From positions 1-46,358 of the forward strand of contig NZ_JALXOZ010000017.1 in NCBI RefSeq assembly GCF_025147465.1: DNA of 46,358 bases, in the 5' to 3' direction. The stretch's first letter is position 1. Every line of letters starts with the position of its first letter. Position numbers and translations under genes: made by a program. Source of the stretch: Dermabacter sp. p3-SID358. GTDB taxonomy: Bacteria > Actinomycetota > Actinomycetes > Actinomycetales > Dermabacteraceae. The notes beneath the pieces are model-generated. The model made no database searches, was not told the origin of the DNA, and worked only from the letters and a program-made list of their open reading frames with translations. This document shows positions 16,777 to 24,257 of the stretch, in pieces.

Positions 16777-18547
16777 GCACGGCACGAGCGAAGACCACCG
16801 CGCCGTAGATCGCCATCAGCGCCGCGGCGATACCCGCTCCCACATGCTGGTCGCGAAGCGTATCAGCGAACCACGTTCGTCCCGTCGCACCGAACCAGCT
16901 CGGTGCGATCGCATACGGCGTGAGCGCGATCCATACCAGCACGCCCACGAGGGCGACCGTACCAGGAAAGAGAGCCCACCTCTCTCCCGCACGGGCGAGC
17001 ACCGCAATGAGGGCACCGCACGCAATCATCGCGAGGTCGAGACCGAGGTTCGCGGGATGGGATTCGAGCAGCCTGCGCATGATTGGCGGCACGAGGTATG
17101 CGCACGCGAGGGTGAGCGCGGGCACGAGCGCAAGCCCGTAGGCGAGGATCCGACGCTTGCCAAGCGCATCTCGAACCCGCTCGACGAAGGCGTCGCTTGC
17201 CCCGAGCGCGAGGGCGGTGCCAGGAAGCACAAAGAGACTAAGCGCGAGCGCAAGGTGCGCACTGAAGAGTACGCGTGAATAGACCGCGAGCGCACTCGAG
17301 GCAAGGAGAGGGTAGAGCACGAGCGCGAGAATGATCCAGCGCTGTTTGGCGGCGTGAACGCCGCGCGCCACGCCGCGCATGAGAAACCACGTGAGGGCGA
17401 GGATCGACGCGCCTATCGCGAAAATATCGGGCCTGATCTGTGTGAGAACGGCAAGGCTTCGTGGATCGGGAGGCAGCGCATAGGTCGTGAGGATCCCTGC
17501 GGGAGTAGCAGGCGGCGAGATGTCTTGCGCGGGCGGGGGCGCGCTCGACATCGCGGCGGCGATGCCGAGCGCGGCGCCCATGAGGAGAATTTCAAAGAGA
17601 GCGAGTTCGCGGAAGCCCGAGCGGGCAAGGGATGCACGCCGCGCGAGCACGCGCCGCTGGGCATAGCCGCACACGCCGAGTGCAAGGAGCAGCACCAGTT
17701 TGACGAGGCCGAGTTGTCCGTAGGGGTGGGTGATGAGCTCGCTGAGAGTGCTCAGGCGCGCGAGAATCGCGAGCATGCCCGAGCCTGCGAGGCCGATCCA
17801 CGCGACGAGCGCGAGGGAGGAAAAGCGCCCGATCGTGCGGCGCATCGCGGGCTCATCCCCGGGGCCGAGCCCGGGCAGAAATTGGAGTACGAGAAGCGGC
17901 CCGACCCACGCCGAGAAGGCGAGGAGGTGGAAAAACATCGAGCTCGTCGCGCTTTCATGGCTCACACTTCCCGCAGCGTGCCCCGTCATCGCTTTGGCAA
18001 CGATCGCCCCGAGAGCCGTGAGTGTTGTGGCGCGCGCCGTGAGTTTGCCGGTCCCCGAGACTCCGACCGCGCTCGCGAGGGCCGCCGCAATGATCGCGGT
18101 GATGTTCCATACGCCGAGGTCACTCGCGGCAAACACCCCAATGTCGGAACCGAAGTGGGCCGTAAAGAGCGGCTGTCCAGAAGATAGCGAATACGCGAGG
18201 ATGAACTGCACGATGAGCAGGAATGTCCACGCGATCGCGCTCGCGAACGCGAAAGTCATGGCGCGCTCCCTCGCGTGCACCGTCCACGTGCAAGGCTCGG
18301 GCGGGTCATCATCAAGAAGCCAGCCCGCAAGGATCGCCCCGCCGAGGGTGAGCGCTCCTGCGGCTGCGGCAAGCGCCGCACTCACGGGGAGCAATGCCTC
18401 GGTGACCCTCCCGGCGTTCACGAGAAGGATTTCTGCGTCCCCCACCGCGTAGCGTGCACCGGCGAGCGCGAGAACCGCAGCACCTCCGAGGGCCACGCAC
18501 GTGATCAGAAGCGCGGCAAGGACCGCGCGCGTGTGCGCACGGCTCAC
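16745..18547 (-). CDS. CopD / CtaG-like fusion membrane protein, CtaG half degenerate
   Basis: Protein of 600 residues from a GTG at 18547 whose codon overlaps the stop of the upstream fluoride-channel gene (GTGA). A longer in-frame opening to 18958 runs through that gene and was rejected. About fourteen hydrophobic helices are visible. The N-terminal half fits CopD, with GHAAGSVSHE and FHLLAFSAWVGPL. The C-terminal half aligns with the caa3-CtaG domain, but the expected metal-site histidines are mostly gone: HMxxHM reads HLALAL, HLAMNVHF reads NLGLDLAM, and LHAFFG reads LVGVLV, while DQxxGxGIA is kept. Copper delivery to cytochrome oxidase by this half is thus doubtful. A membrane role linked to copper or fluoride is inferred from family and neighbours only. 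Confidence 0.8.
   Translation of the reverse strand: MSRAHTRAVLAALLITCVALGGAAVLALAGARYAVGDAEILLVNAGRVTEALLPVSAALAAAAGALTLGGAILAGWLLDDDPPEPCTWTVHARERAMTFAFASAIAWTFLLIVQFILAYSLSSGQPLFTAHFGSDIGVFAASDLGVWNITAIIAAALASAVGVSGTGKLTARATTLTALGAIVAKAMTGHAAGSVSHESATSSMFFHLLAFSAWVGPLLVLQFLPGLGPGDEPAMRRTIGRFSSLALVAWIGLAGSGMLAILARLSTLSELITHPYGQLGLVKLVLLLALGVCGYAQRRVLARRASLARSGFRELALFEILLMGAALGIAAAMSSAPPPAQDISPPATPAGILTTYALPPDPRSLAVLTQIRPDIFAIGASILALTWFLMRGVARGVHAAKQRWIILALVLYPLLASSALAVYSRVLFSAHLALALSLFVLPGTALALGASDAFVERVRDALGKRRILAYGLALVPALTLACAYLVPPIMRRLLESHPANLGLDLAMIACGALIAVLARAGERWALFPGTVALVGVLVWIALTPYAIAPSWFGATGRTWFADTLRDQHVGAGIAAALMAIYGAVVFARAVLTSRRLPARS
17149..17161 (-). repeat. Copy of 13-base word GGCAAGCGTCGGA
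   Basis: Exact copy on the minus strand inside the CopD/CtaG-like gene, here read in a different frame (GKRRI) from the copies at 10382 and 39226. Confidence 0.55.
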
Positions 18548-18933
18548 GCGGTCACCACGATGCCAAGCCAGAATGCTGCGAGTGCCGAGCCGAGACTCAG
18601 CGCGTAGTAACCAAGGGCGGTTACCGTCGCGCGCGAGCGCACGAGCATCACGATTTCGAGCATGAAAGTCGACATGGTCGAGAGCGCCCCACAAAAGCCA
18701 GCACCAAACAGCGCCGCGAGGCTCGAGGCGACGAGGTCGGTATTGCCGCCGAGGCGACGCAGCACGATCGCGAGGAGAAAAGAGGCGACGACGTTGGCGA
18801 CGAACGTCGGCCACGGGATCGGCGAGGGCTCCTTGTTGGCACTGGAAGCCTGCCACAAAGCGGGCACGAAAGTGAGGCCGTAGCGTGCAGCTGCCCCGAA
18901 TGCAGCCCCGAGCGCGACGATGAAGGCGATCAT
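18544..18933 (-). CDS. crcB: Fluoride channel subunit CrcB/Fluc (copy 1, divergent)
   Basis: Small four-helix membrane protein of 129 residues of the Fluc family, which exports toxic fluoride as a dimer of antiparallel subunits. It has GAAARYG near residue 15 and the conserved Asn in PTFVANVVAS. The GFCGALSTMSTF segment corresponds to GxxGGxTTFSTF, with GG changed to GA and the first Phe-box residue to Met. Its ATG overlaps the stop of the second copy (ATGA) and its stop overlaps the next gene's GTG, so translation is coupled in both directions. The pair probably forms a heterodimer, as is known for paired Fluc genes in Gram-positives. Confidence 0.88.
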   Translation of the reverse strand: MIAFIVALGAAFGAAARYGLTFVPALWQASSANKEPSPIPWPTFVANVVASFLLAIVLRRLGGNTDLVASSLAALFGAGFCGALSTMSTFMLEIVMLVRSRATVTALGYYALSLGSALAAFWLGIVVTA

Positions 18934-19448
18934 GGTGACTGCTCACCTTCCTCAACATCCTCAGGATTGTTCATCGCACCCACGCGGTTACCCGCCATGA
19001 GCCCCACCACGACCGCGAGCACACACATGAGGACGCTCACGGTCACGTACTTCAACGCCTCGAGGGGGAAGCCCGCGCCGATGATCGCGGCGATCTCACT
19101 CGTGAATGTGCTCATCGTCGTGAATCCGCCGCACAAGCCCGGACCGAGAACGAGTGTGTATTGCGTGCGCTTCGGGGGTCGCTCGTCCCAGTACCCCGTG
19201 AGCGCGCCGAGGATCAGGCACCCGAGGAAATTCGCGACAAGTGTGCCCCATGGGAGATCGACGAGCGTGAGCGTCGTTGTCGTGGGGAGGATGACGGACA
19301 AGCCGTAACGCACGACTGCACCTACGGCTCCGCCGAGGGCGACCCACGCAACGCCCTTGTGAAACGGCAGCGATTGAGGTTGGGCGCGCACGATACGCAT
19401 CGCCGTGGTTTCCGTGCTCGTGACGGCCGCAAATTCGGCCGTTCGCAT
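18930..19448 (-). CDS. crcB: Fluoride channel subunit CrcB/Fluc (copy 2)
   Basis: Four-helix Fluc subunit of 172 residues from the chosen ATG at 19448, which has GAGGA eight bases upstream. An in-frame GTG/ATG at 19496/19493 would add 15 residues and has no ribosome site. About 40 N-terminal residues precede the first helix, longer than usual. Family motifs are better kept than in copy 1: GGAVGAVVRYG, GTLVANFLG and GLCGGFTTMSTF, again with Met at the first Phe-box position. It lies 62 bases after the E2 gene of the 2-oxoacid dehydrogenase. I see no fluoride-riboswitch fold in that short gap, so expression probably comes from the upstream operon. Confidence 0.88.
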   Translation of the reverse strand: MRTAEFAAVTSTETTAMRIVRAQPQSLPFHKGVAWVALGGAVGAVVRYGLSVILPTTTTLTLVDLPWGTLVANFLGCLILGALTGYWDERPPKRTQYTLVLGPGLCGGFTTMSTFTSEIAAIIGAGFPLEALKYVTVSVLMCVLAVVVGLMAGNRVGAMNNPEDVEEGEQSP

Positions 19449-19510
19449 GAGTGGATCCTCGCGGCGGGGGCTCTCGAGTCCTTCTTCGTCCATCACCGCT
19501 CTAGCGTACG

Positions 19511-20926
19511 TCAGCCCCAGACGAGCCCGAGGCTCGGATTCTCGAGAACGGCAGAGACATCACGCAGAAGCTCGGAGCCGAGCGCCCCGTCGATGAGGCG
19601 GTGGTCGAAACTCAGCGCGAGCGAACACACCTTGCGAGAGGTGATCTCGCCGTCCACAACCCACGGCTTGTCCTTGATCGCGCCGAAGCCAAGGATGACC
19701 GACTCGCCGGGATTGAGGATCGGCGTCCCGGAATCGATACCGAAAACGCCGAAGTTTGTGATTGTGATCGTACCGTTGCGCGTCGCCGAGAGCGGCGTCT
19801 GGCCCGCGCGCGCCGTTTGGGCAAGGTCGTTGATGCTCACGGCAAGCTCGCGCAGCGTGAGCAGATGGGCGTCCTTGATGTTCGGCACGATGAGCCCGCG
19901 CGGAGTCGCCGCGGCGATACCGAGGTTCACGAAGTGCTTGTAGACGATTTCCTGGTTCTCCTCATCCCACGAGGCATTGACCTCGGGATTGCGGCGAATC
20001 GCCACGAGCAGCGCCTTGGCGAGCACGACGAGCGGGGAGATCTTGACATCTTTCCACTCGCGGCTCTTCTTGAGCGTGTCGAGGAGCTCGAGCGTTTCGG
20101 TCATGTCGACCTCGTTGAACACCGTGACGTGCGGTGCGGTAAACGCCGAGCTCACCATTGCCTCCGCGGTGCGCTTGCGCACGCTGCGGATCGGCACGCG
20201 GGTGGTCTGTTCGTCGCTCGTGACGCCCGGGAACGGCTGGCTTTTCGGGGTCTTCATTTGCCCCGCAAGGTTTTCGGGCGCCTGCTTTTCCTCTCCCGGG
20301 AAGAAGCTTCCGGACTGTTCAGGACTCTGCGCAGGGTGCTGTTCGAGCGAACGTTGCGAGGCGGCAATGACGTCTTGGCGGGTCACGACCCCCCCGCGAC
20401 CGGTCGCGAGCACCTCGTGGAGGGCAACGCCGAGGTCTTTCGCGAGTTTACGCACGGGCGGCTTCGCGAGGATCCGATCGATCGGCACCTGGGGCTCGGA
20501 GGCACCTTGCGCGATTGCGCGCTTCTTCCGGCGCGGGGTCGGTGTTTCACGCGCGCCGTAACCGACGAGGGTCTTCGGCTCGGCATCTGCGGTGTCCTCC
20601 GAAGCGCCCGTAGGTTCGGTGGTGTCGGCGTTTTCGGCGGCACTTTCGGGAGTCTCGGGTTCCGACGCCTGCTCGGCCCCCGGTGCGGTTTCAATGTCAA
20701 ACATGGGCTCGCCCACGTTCAGTTCATCGCCCTCTTTAACGTGAACCTTCGCGACGATGCCCGCGACGTGCGAGGGAAGCTCAACCGCGCTCTTCGCGGT
20801 CTCGACCGTGACAACGGGATCGTTAATCTCGACCCGATCCCCCTCCTTGACCTTGATCTCAATGATTTCCGCCTCGGTGAGGCCCTCGCCGGGATCGGTG
20901 AGGCAAATCTGCGTGATGCTGCTCAT
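19511..20926 (-). CDS. bkdC: 2-oxoacid dehydrogenase E2, dihydrolipoamide acyltransferase
   Basis: E2 core subunit of 471 residues. The lipoyl domain spans about 1-80 with the lipoylated Lys45 in VETAKSAVEL, a context typical of branched-chain-type E2. A long Glu/Ala/Pro-rich linker follows. The peripheral-subunit-binding domain is marked by KPPVRKLAKDLGV and the catalytic domain ends in SFDHRLIDGA, with the active-site His near 442 and the conserved DG. It transfers the acyl group from E1-bound thiamine diphosphate to CoA. AAAGG seven bases before the ATG at 20926 sets the start; the open frame back to 21163 lies in the E1beta gene. No E3 gene lies nearby, so E3 must come from elsewhere. Confidence 0.92.
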   Translation of the reverse strand: MSSITQICLTDPGEGLTEAEIIEIKVKEGDRVEINDPVVTVETAKSAVELPSHVAGIVAKVHVKEGDELNVGEPMFDIETAPGAEQASEPETPESAAENADTTEPTGASEDTADAEPKTLVGYGARETPTPRRKKRAIAQGASEPQVPIDRILAKPPVRKLAKDLGVALHEVLATGRGGVVTRQDVIAASQRSLEQHPAQSPEQSGSFFPGEEKQAPENLAGQMKTPKSQPFPGVTSDEQTTRVPIRSVRKRTAEAMVSSAFTAPHVTVFNEVDMTETLELLDTLKKSREWKDVKISPLVVLAKALLVAIRRNPEVNASWDEENQEIVYKHFVNLGIAAATPRGLIVPNIKDAHLLTLRELAVSINDLAQTARAGQTPLSATRNGTITITNFGVFGIDSGTPILNPGESVILGFGAIKDKPWVVDGEITSRKVCSLALSFDHRLIDGALGSELLRDVSAVLENPSLGLVWG

Positions 20927-20960
20927 GAGGGAACCTTTCGGGTGGGTCAGTACTCGGGAA

Positions 20961-21944
20961 TCAGTGTTCGAGGGAGCGGTCGACGGCGTCAAGCACGCGC
21001 TCAAGATCAGGCAGGTACGTGTGTTCCATGCGCGCCGGCGGATACGGCGTGTGATAGCCACCCACGCGCATGACGGGTGCCTCCAGGCTATAGAAGCAGC
21101 GTTCGGTGATGCGCGCCGCGATCTCGCCGCCAAGGCCACCGAACACGGGGGCCTCGTGCACAATCACGAGACGGCCCGTCTTCGTCACGGAGGCCTGGAT
21201 TCGATCGAAATCGATCGGGTTGAGGCTGCGCAGGTCGATGACTTCGAGCGAGAGGCCGTCGTCCTCCGCCGCTTGGGCTGCCTCGAGGGCGACGGGAACC
21301 GTCGGACCCCATGCGACGAGCGTGAGATCCGCCCCCTCGCGGACAACGTTCGCCTCAAAGTGCTTGAGCGCGGGCCGGTTCTCGGTGTCCACTTCGCCCT
21401 TGACCCAGTAGCGCCGCTTCGGCTCGAACATGATCACGGGGTCGTCGGATTCGATCGCCTGGCGCGTAAGCCAGTAGGCGTCGTTCGCGTTCGACGGCGT
21501 GAGAATGCGCAGGCCAGCCGTGTGGGCGAAGAGGGCCTCGGGGCTCTCCGAGTGGTGCTCGACCGCGCCAATCCCTCCGCCGTAGGGGATACGGATGACG
21601 ACGGGCATGCGGACGCGGCCCTCGGTGCGGTAGTGGGTTTTCGCGAGCTGGGTCGTGATCTGGTTGTAGGCGGGGAACACGAAACCATCGAACTGGATCT
21701 CGCAGATTGGCCGGTAGCCGCGATACGCGAGACCCACGGCGGAGCCCACGATACCGGCCTCACCGAGTGGGGTGTCCACGATGCGCAACTCGCCAAATTC
21801 GTCGAGCAGACCCTGCGTTACGCGGAACACGCCGCCGAGCCGGGCGACGTCCTCGCCCATGAGCATGACCTTCTCGTCCGCGCGCATCGCATCGCGGATC
21901 CCCAGGTTGATCGCGCGGGCGATCGGGAGCTTTTCGATGCTCAC
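20961..21944 (-). CDS. bkdB: 2-oxoacid dehydrogenase E1 beta subunit
   Basis: Transketolase-like beta subunit of 327 residues, normal length. Typical segments are LMGEDVARLGGVFRVTQGL, GEAGIVGSAVGLAYRG and PVVIRIPYGGGIGAVEHHSE. The C-terminal half contains FGGLGGEIAARITE and ends with LERVLDAVD. It pairs with E1alpha to decarboxylate a 2-oxoacid on thiamine diphosphate; branched-chain substrates are most likely given the E2 type, though pyruvate is possible. It starts with GTG at 21944, overlapping the E1alpha stop (GTGA), so the two subunits are made in coupled fashion. The E2 gene follows after 34 bases. Confidence 0.93.
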   Translation of the reverse strand: MSIEKLPIARAINLGIRDAMRADEKVMLMGEDVARLGGVFRVTQGLLDEFGELRIVDTPLGEAGIVGSAVGLAYRGYRPICEIQFDGFVFPAYNQITTQLAKTHYRTEGRVRMPVVIRIPYGGGIGAVEHHSESPEALFAHTAGLRILTPSNANDAYWLTRQAIESDDPVIMFEPKRRYWVKGEVDTENRPALKHFEANVVREGADLTLVAWGPTVPVALEAAQAAEDDGLSLEVIDLRSLNPIDFDRIQASVTKTGRLVIVHEAPVFGGLGGEIAARITERCFYSLEAPVMRVGGYHTPYPPARMEHTYLPDLERVLDAVDRSLEH

Positions 21945-23086
21945 TTGCCCTCGCCCTCCTCTTCGAACTGTTCGATGTAGCGGATGTACTCGGTACGCTC
22001 CTCGGCCACGAGGGGATGCTCGTCCACGTACACGTGGTCGAAAATCTGGATCGGGTCCGGATCCTCGAGGGCGTGAATGTGGTGGTGGAGGCTCATCGAA
22101 AGGTCGTGGCCCTCATCCTTGCAGCGCTCCACGAAGGCGTCATCGAGCTGGTCCTCGCGCCGCAAGTACGCCTCGAAACGCGCGATCGGATCGAGGGTCG
22201 CCCAGTGCTTCTCTTCATCTTCATCGCGGTAAATGCGCGGCTCATCACTCGTCGTGTGCGCGTTCATGCGATAAGTGAGGGCTTCGATGAAGCGCGGCCC
22301 CTCACCCCCGCGCGCGGCATCGAGCGCGAGACGGCTCACGGCGTAGCTCGCGAGCACGTCGTTGCCGTCAACGCGCACCGAAGGGATGCCCCAGCCGCGG
22401 CTGCGCTGCGCGAGCGGAACGCGCGTTTGCACGCTCGTCGCGGTCGAGATTGCCCACTGATTGTTCTGGGTGAAAAACACGATCGGCGCTTCAAAGCTCG
22501 CGGCCCACGTAAAAGCCTCGGACACCTCGCCCTCGGAGCTCGCGCCATCGCCGAAGAGCGCGAGAACCGCCGTGTCGACCTCGGGATCGCCCGTGCCGCA
22601 CGCACCGTCGCGCGTAATGCCCATCGCGTAGCCCACGGCCTGGGGTGCTTGTGCGCCGAGCACAATCATGTACGGGTGCGTCATGAGTTCGCGGGGGTCC
22701 CAGCCGCAGTGATTGATGCCGCGCCACACCTCGAGGAGCTTCCACGGCTCGATGCCGCGCGCCCACGCGACGCCGTGCTCGCGGTAGGTCGGCACGAGGT
22801 AGTCGTGGGCACGGGCGGCGTGGCCCGCACCGATTTGCGCGGCCTCCTGGCCAACGGCGCTCGCCCAGAGACCAAGCTGACCCTGGCGTTGAAGGGCTGT
22901 CGCCTCGTGATCGGCGGCGCGCACGATCACCATGTCGCGGTAGAAACCGCGCAGGTCATCAAAGTCGAGATGGGCGAGCACGGCGTCGAGCTCGTGGTTC
23001 GGCGTGCGCGTGCCGTCGGGCGAAAGGAGCTGGAGCGTCGGTTCACTCGAGGCGGGGGTCGGTATCGCTGTCTGGAAAACACTCAC
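21941..23086 (-). CDS. bkdA: 2-oxoacid dehydrogenase E1 alpha subunit
   Basis: Thiamine-diphosphate-dependent alpha subunit of 381 residues. The TPP motif begins GDGASSEGEVSEAF near residue 177 and ends with QNNQWAIS. The loop RMNAHTTSDEP, the usual phosphorylation-loop region in the family, is also clear. It starts with GTG at 23086 and lacks a strong ribosome site. The gap to the upstream aminotransferase gene is only 32 bases and is almost filled by an inverted repeat (23099-23118), so either a regulated promoter or read-through from the aminotransferase gene is possible. Together with E1beta and E2 it forms a BkdABC-type complex acting on deaminated branched-chain amino acids. Confidence 0.93.
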   Translation of the reverse strand: MSVFQTAIPTPASSEPTLQLLSPDGTRTPNHELDAVLAHLDFDDLRGFYRDMVIVRAADHEATALQRQGQLGLWASAVGQEAAQIGAGHAARAHDYLVPTYREHGVAWARGIEPWKLLEVWRGINHCGWDPRELMTHPYMIVLGAQAPQAVGYAMGITRDGACGTGDPEVDTAVLALFGDGASSEGEVSEAFTWAASFEAPIVFFTQNNQWAISTATSVQTRVPLAQRSRGWGIPSVRVDGNDVLASYAVSRLALDAARGGEGPRFIEALTYRMNAHTTSDEPRIYRDEDEEKHWATLDPIARFEAYLRREDQLDDAFVERCKDEGHDLSMSLHHHIHALEDPDPIQIFDHVYVDEHPLVAEERTEYIRYIEQFEEEGEGK

Positions 23087-23098
23087 GGCCCCAAGCCT

Positions 23099-23118
23099 AA
23101 CCTACGGTGGCGTAGGTT
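23099..23118. promoter_or_regulatory. Perfect inverted repeat upstream of the bkd genes
   Basis: AACCTACG at 23099-23106 and CGTAGGTT at 23111-23118 form a perfect 8-base inverted repeat around a 4-base centre. It lies between the aminotransferase stop and the E1alpha start. No T-run follows, so an operator for a dimeric repressor of the TetR type seems likelier than a terminator; similar TACG/CGTA palindromes are known TetR sites in actinobacteria. Function is inferred. Confidence 0.5.
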
Positions 23119-24201
23119 TCAGCCTTTCTGGTCCTGCCACGCCTCCGCAATGTCAATAAAGCGCGCGTTTGCGGCCTCTTCCGCGATCGTCACCCGGCAA
23201 CCGTCGGACCCGTAACCCCGCACCACGAGTCCCCGCTCGAGCGCGAACTGCACGAACTCCCCCGTACGCTCACCGAGCGGGAGATACACAAAGTTGCCGT
23301 GCGAAGGAACGCGCGCGCAGCCGAGGTCCAGGCCCTCGAGTGCGCTCTCCACGCGCGAGCGCTCCCCGCGGATCCACTCGACTCGCGCGGCGAGTTCCGT
23401 GCGGGCCGGTTCCTCGAGCGCCACGCACGCGGCGATTTGCGCGAGACTCGAGGCGCCAAACGGGATCGCCACCTTGTCGAGGGCTTCGGCGAGGCGAGGA
23501 TGCGCGATCGCGTAGCCCAGGCGCAGCCCCGCGATGCCGTGCACCTTCGAGAACGTGCGCACGCGCACGAGGTTGTCGAACCTCTCAAAGAGCCGCGCTG
23601 AATCCGCGCGCACCTCGGGATCGGCAAACTCGACGTAGGCCTCGTCGAGCGCGACCGTGACGCGATCGGGGATGCGTGCGAGGAAGGTCTCGAGCTCTAC
23701 CTCCTCGAGCACCGTACCCGTCGGGTTGTTCGGTGAGCACAGGAGAATCAGGCGGGTGCGTTCCGTGACGGCCGAAGCGATCGCTTCGAGGTCGTGCTCC
23801 TCGCGCGCCGTAAGGGGAATAGGGACGGCCACGGCGCCGTGCGACTGCACAAGGATCGGGTAGGCCTCGAAGCTGCGCCACGGGAAAATCACCTCATCGC
23901 CTTGGTCCGCGAGCGCGCGCACGAGGTCACCGAGAACAGCCGAAGCTCCCGTTGACACGTGAATCTGAGCGGGGCCGACTCCGTGCTCGGCCGCGAGGAG
24001 CCCGCGGAGCGTGGTCGCCGCCATGTCGGGGTAGCGGTTGAGCCCCACGAGCTCATTCTCGAGCGCGGCGCGAATCTCGGGGAGCGGCTCGAATGGCGAC
24101 TCGTTCGAACTCACCTTGAACGCGTCGGCCGGGGCGGGCTTGCCCGGAACGTAGGAGGGAATCGACTCGAGCGCGCTGCGCACGTGAATGTTTTCAGCCA
24201 T
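23119..24201 (-). CDS. hisC: Histidinol-phosphate / aromatic aminotransferase (class I/II)
   Basis: PLP-dependent aminotransferase of 360 residues from the ATG at 24201; an in-frame ATG at 24226-24228 would add nine residues. Family features are KVSSNESPFEPLP near the N-terminus, LLCSPNNPTGTV, DEAYVEF and the PLP lysine in RTFSKVHGIAGLRLGYA near residue 220. It could act in histidine synthesis or as the phenylalanine aminotransferase Pat that resembles HisC2. No other histidine genes lie nearby, and it sits directly before the bkd genes, so an aromatic or other amino-acid transamination role is reasonable. It is divergent from purB. Confidence 0.82.
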   Translation of the reverse strand: MAENIHVRSALESIPSYVPGKPAPADAFKVSSNESPFEPLPEIRAALENELVGLNRYPDMAATTLRGLLAAEHGVGPAQIHVSTGASAVLGDLVRALADQGDEVIFPWRSFEAYPILVQSHGAVAVPIPLTAREEHDLEAIASAVTERTRLILLCSPNNPTGTVLEEVELETFLARIPDRVTVALDEAYVEFADPEVRADSARLFERFDNLVRVRTFSKVHGIAGLRLGYAIAHPRLAEALDKVAIPFGASSLAQIAACVALEEPARTELAARVEWIRGERSRVESALEGLDLGCARVPSHGNFVYLPLGERTGEFVQFALERGLVVRGYGSDGCRVTIAEEAANARFIDIAEAWQDQKG

Positions 24202-24257
24202 GCAGGAATGGTACGTGCAGGGGGGCATCCGCGCGCGGTCCGTGCCAAAATGGCTGC

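Noticed and set aside
18548..18958. Extension of the CopD-like frame to 18958
   Set aside because: It runs through the crcB copy 1 gene in another frame; the GTG at 18547 overlapping the crcB stop is the natural start.
19449..19510. Fluoride riboswitch before the crcB genes
   Set aside because: The gap to the E2 gene is too short, and no matching pseudoknot-like arms were seen by eye.
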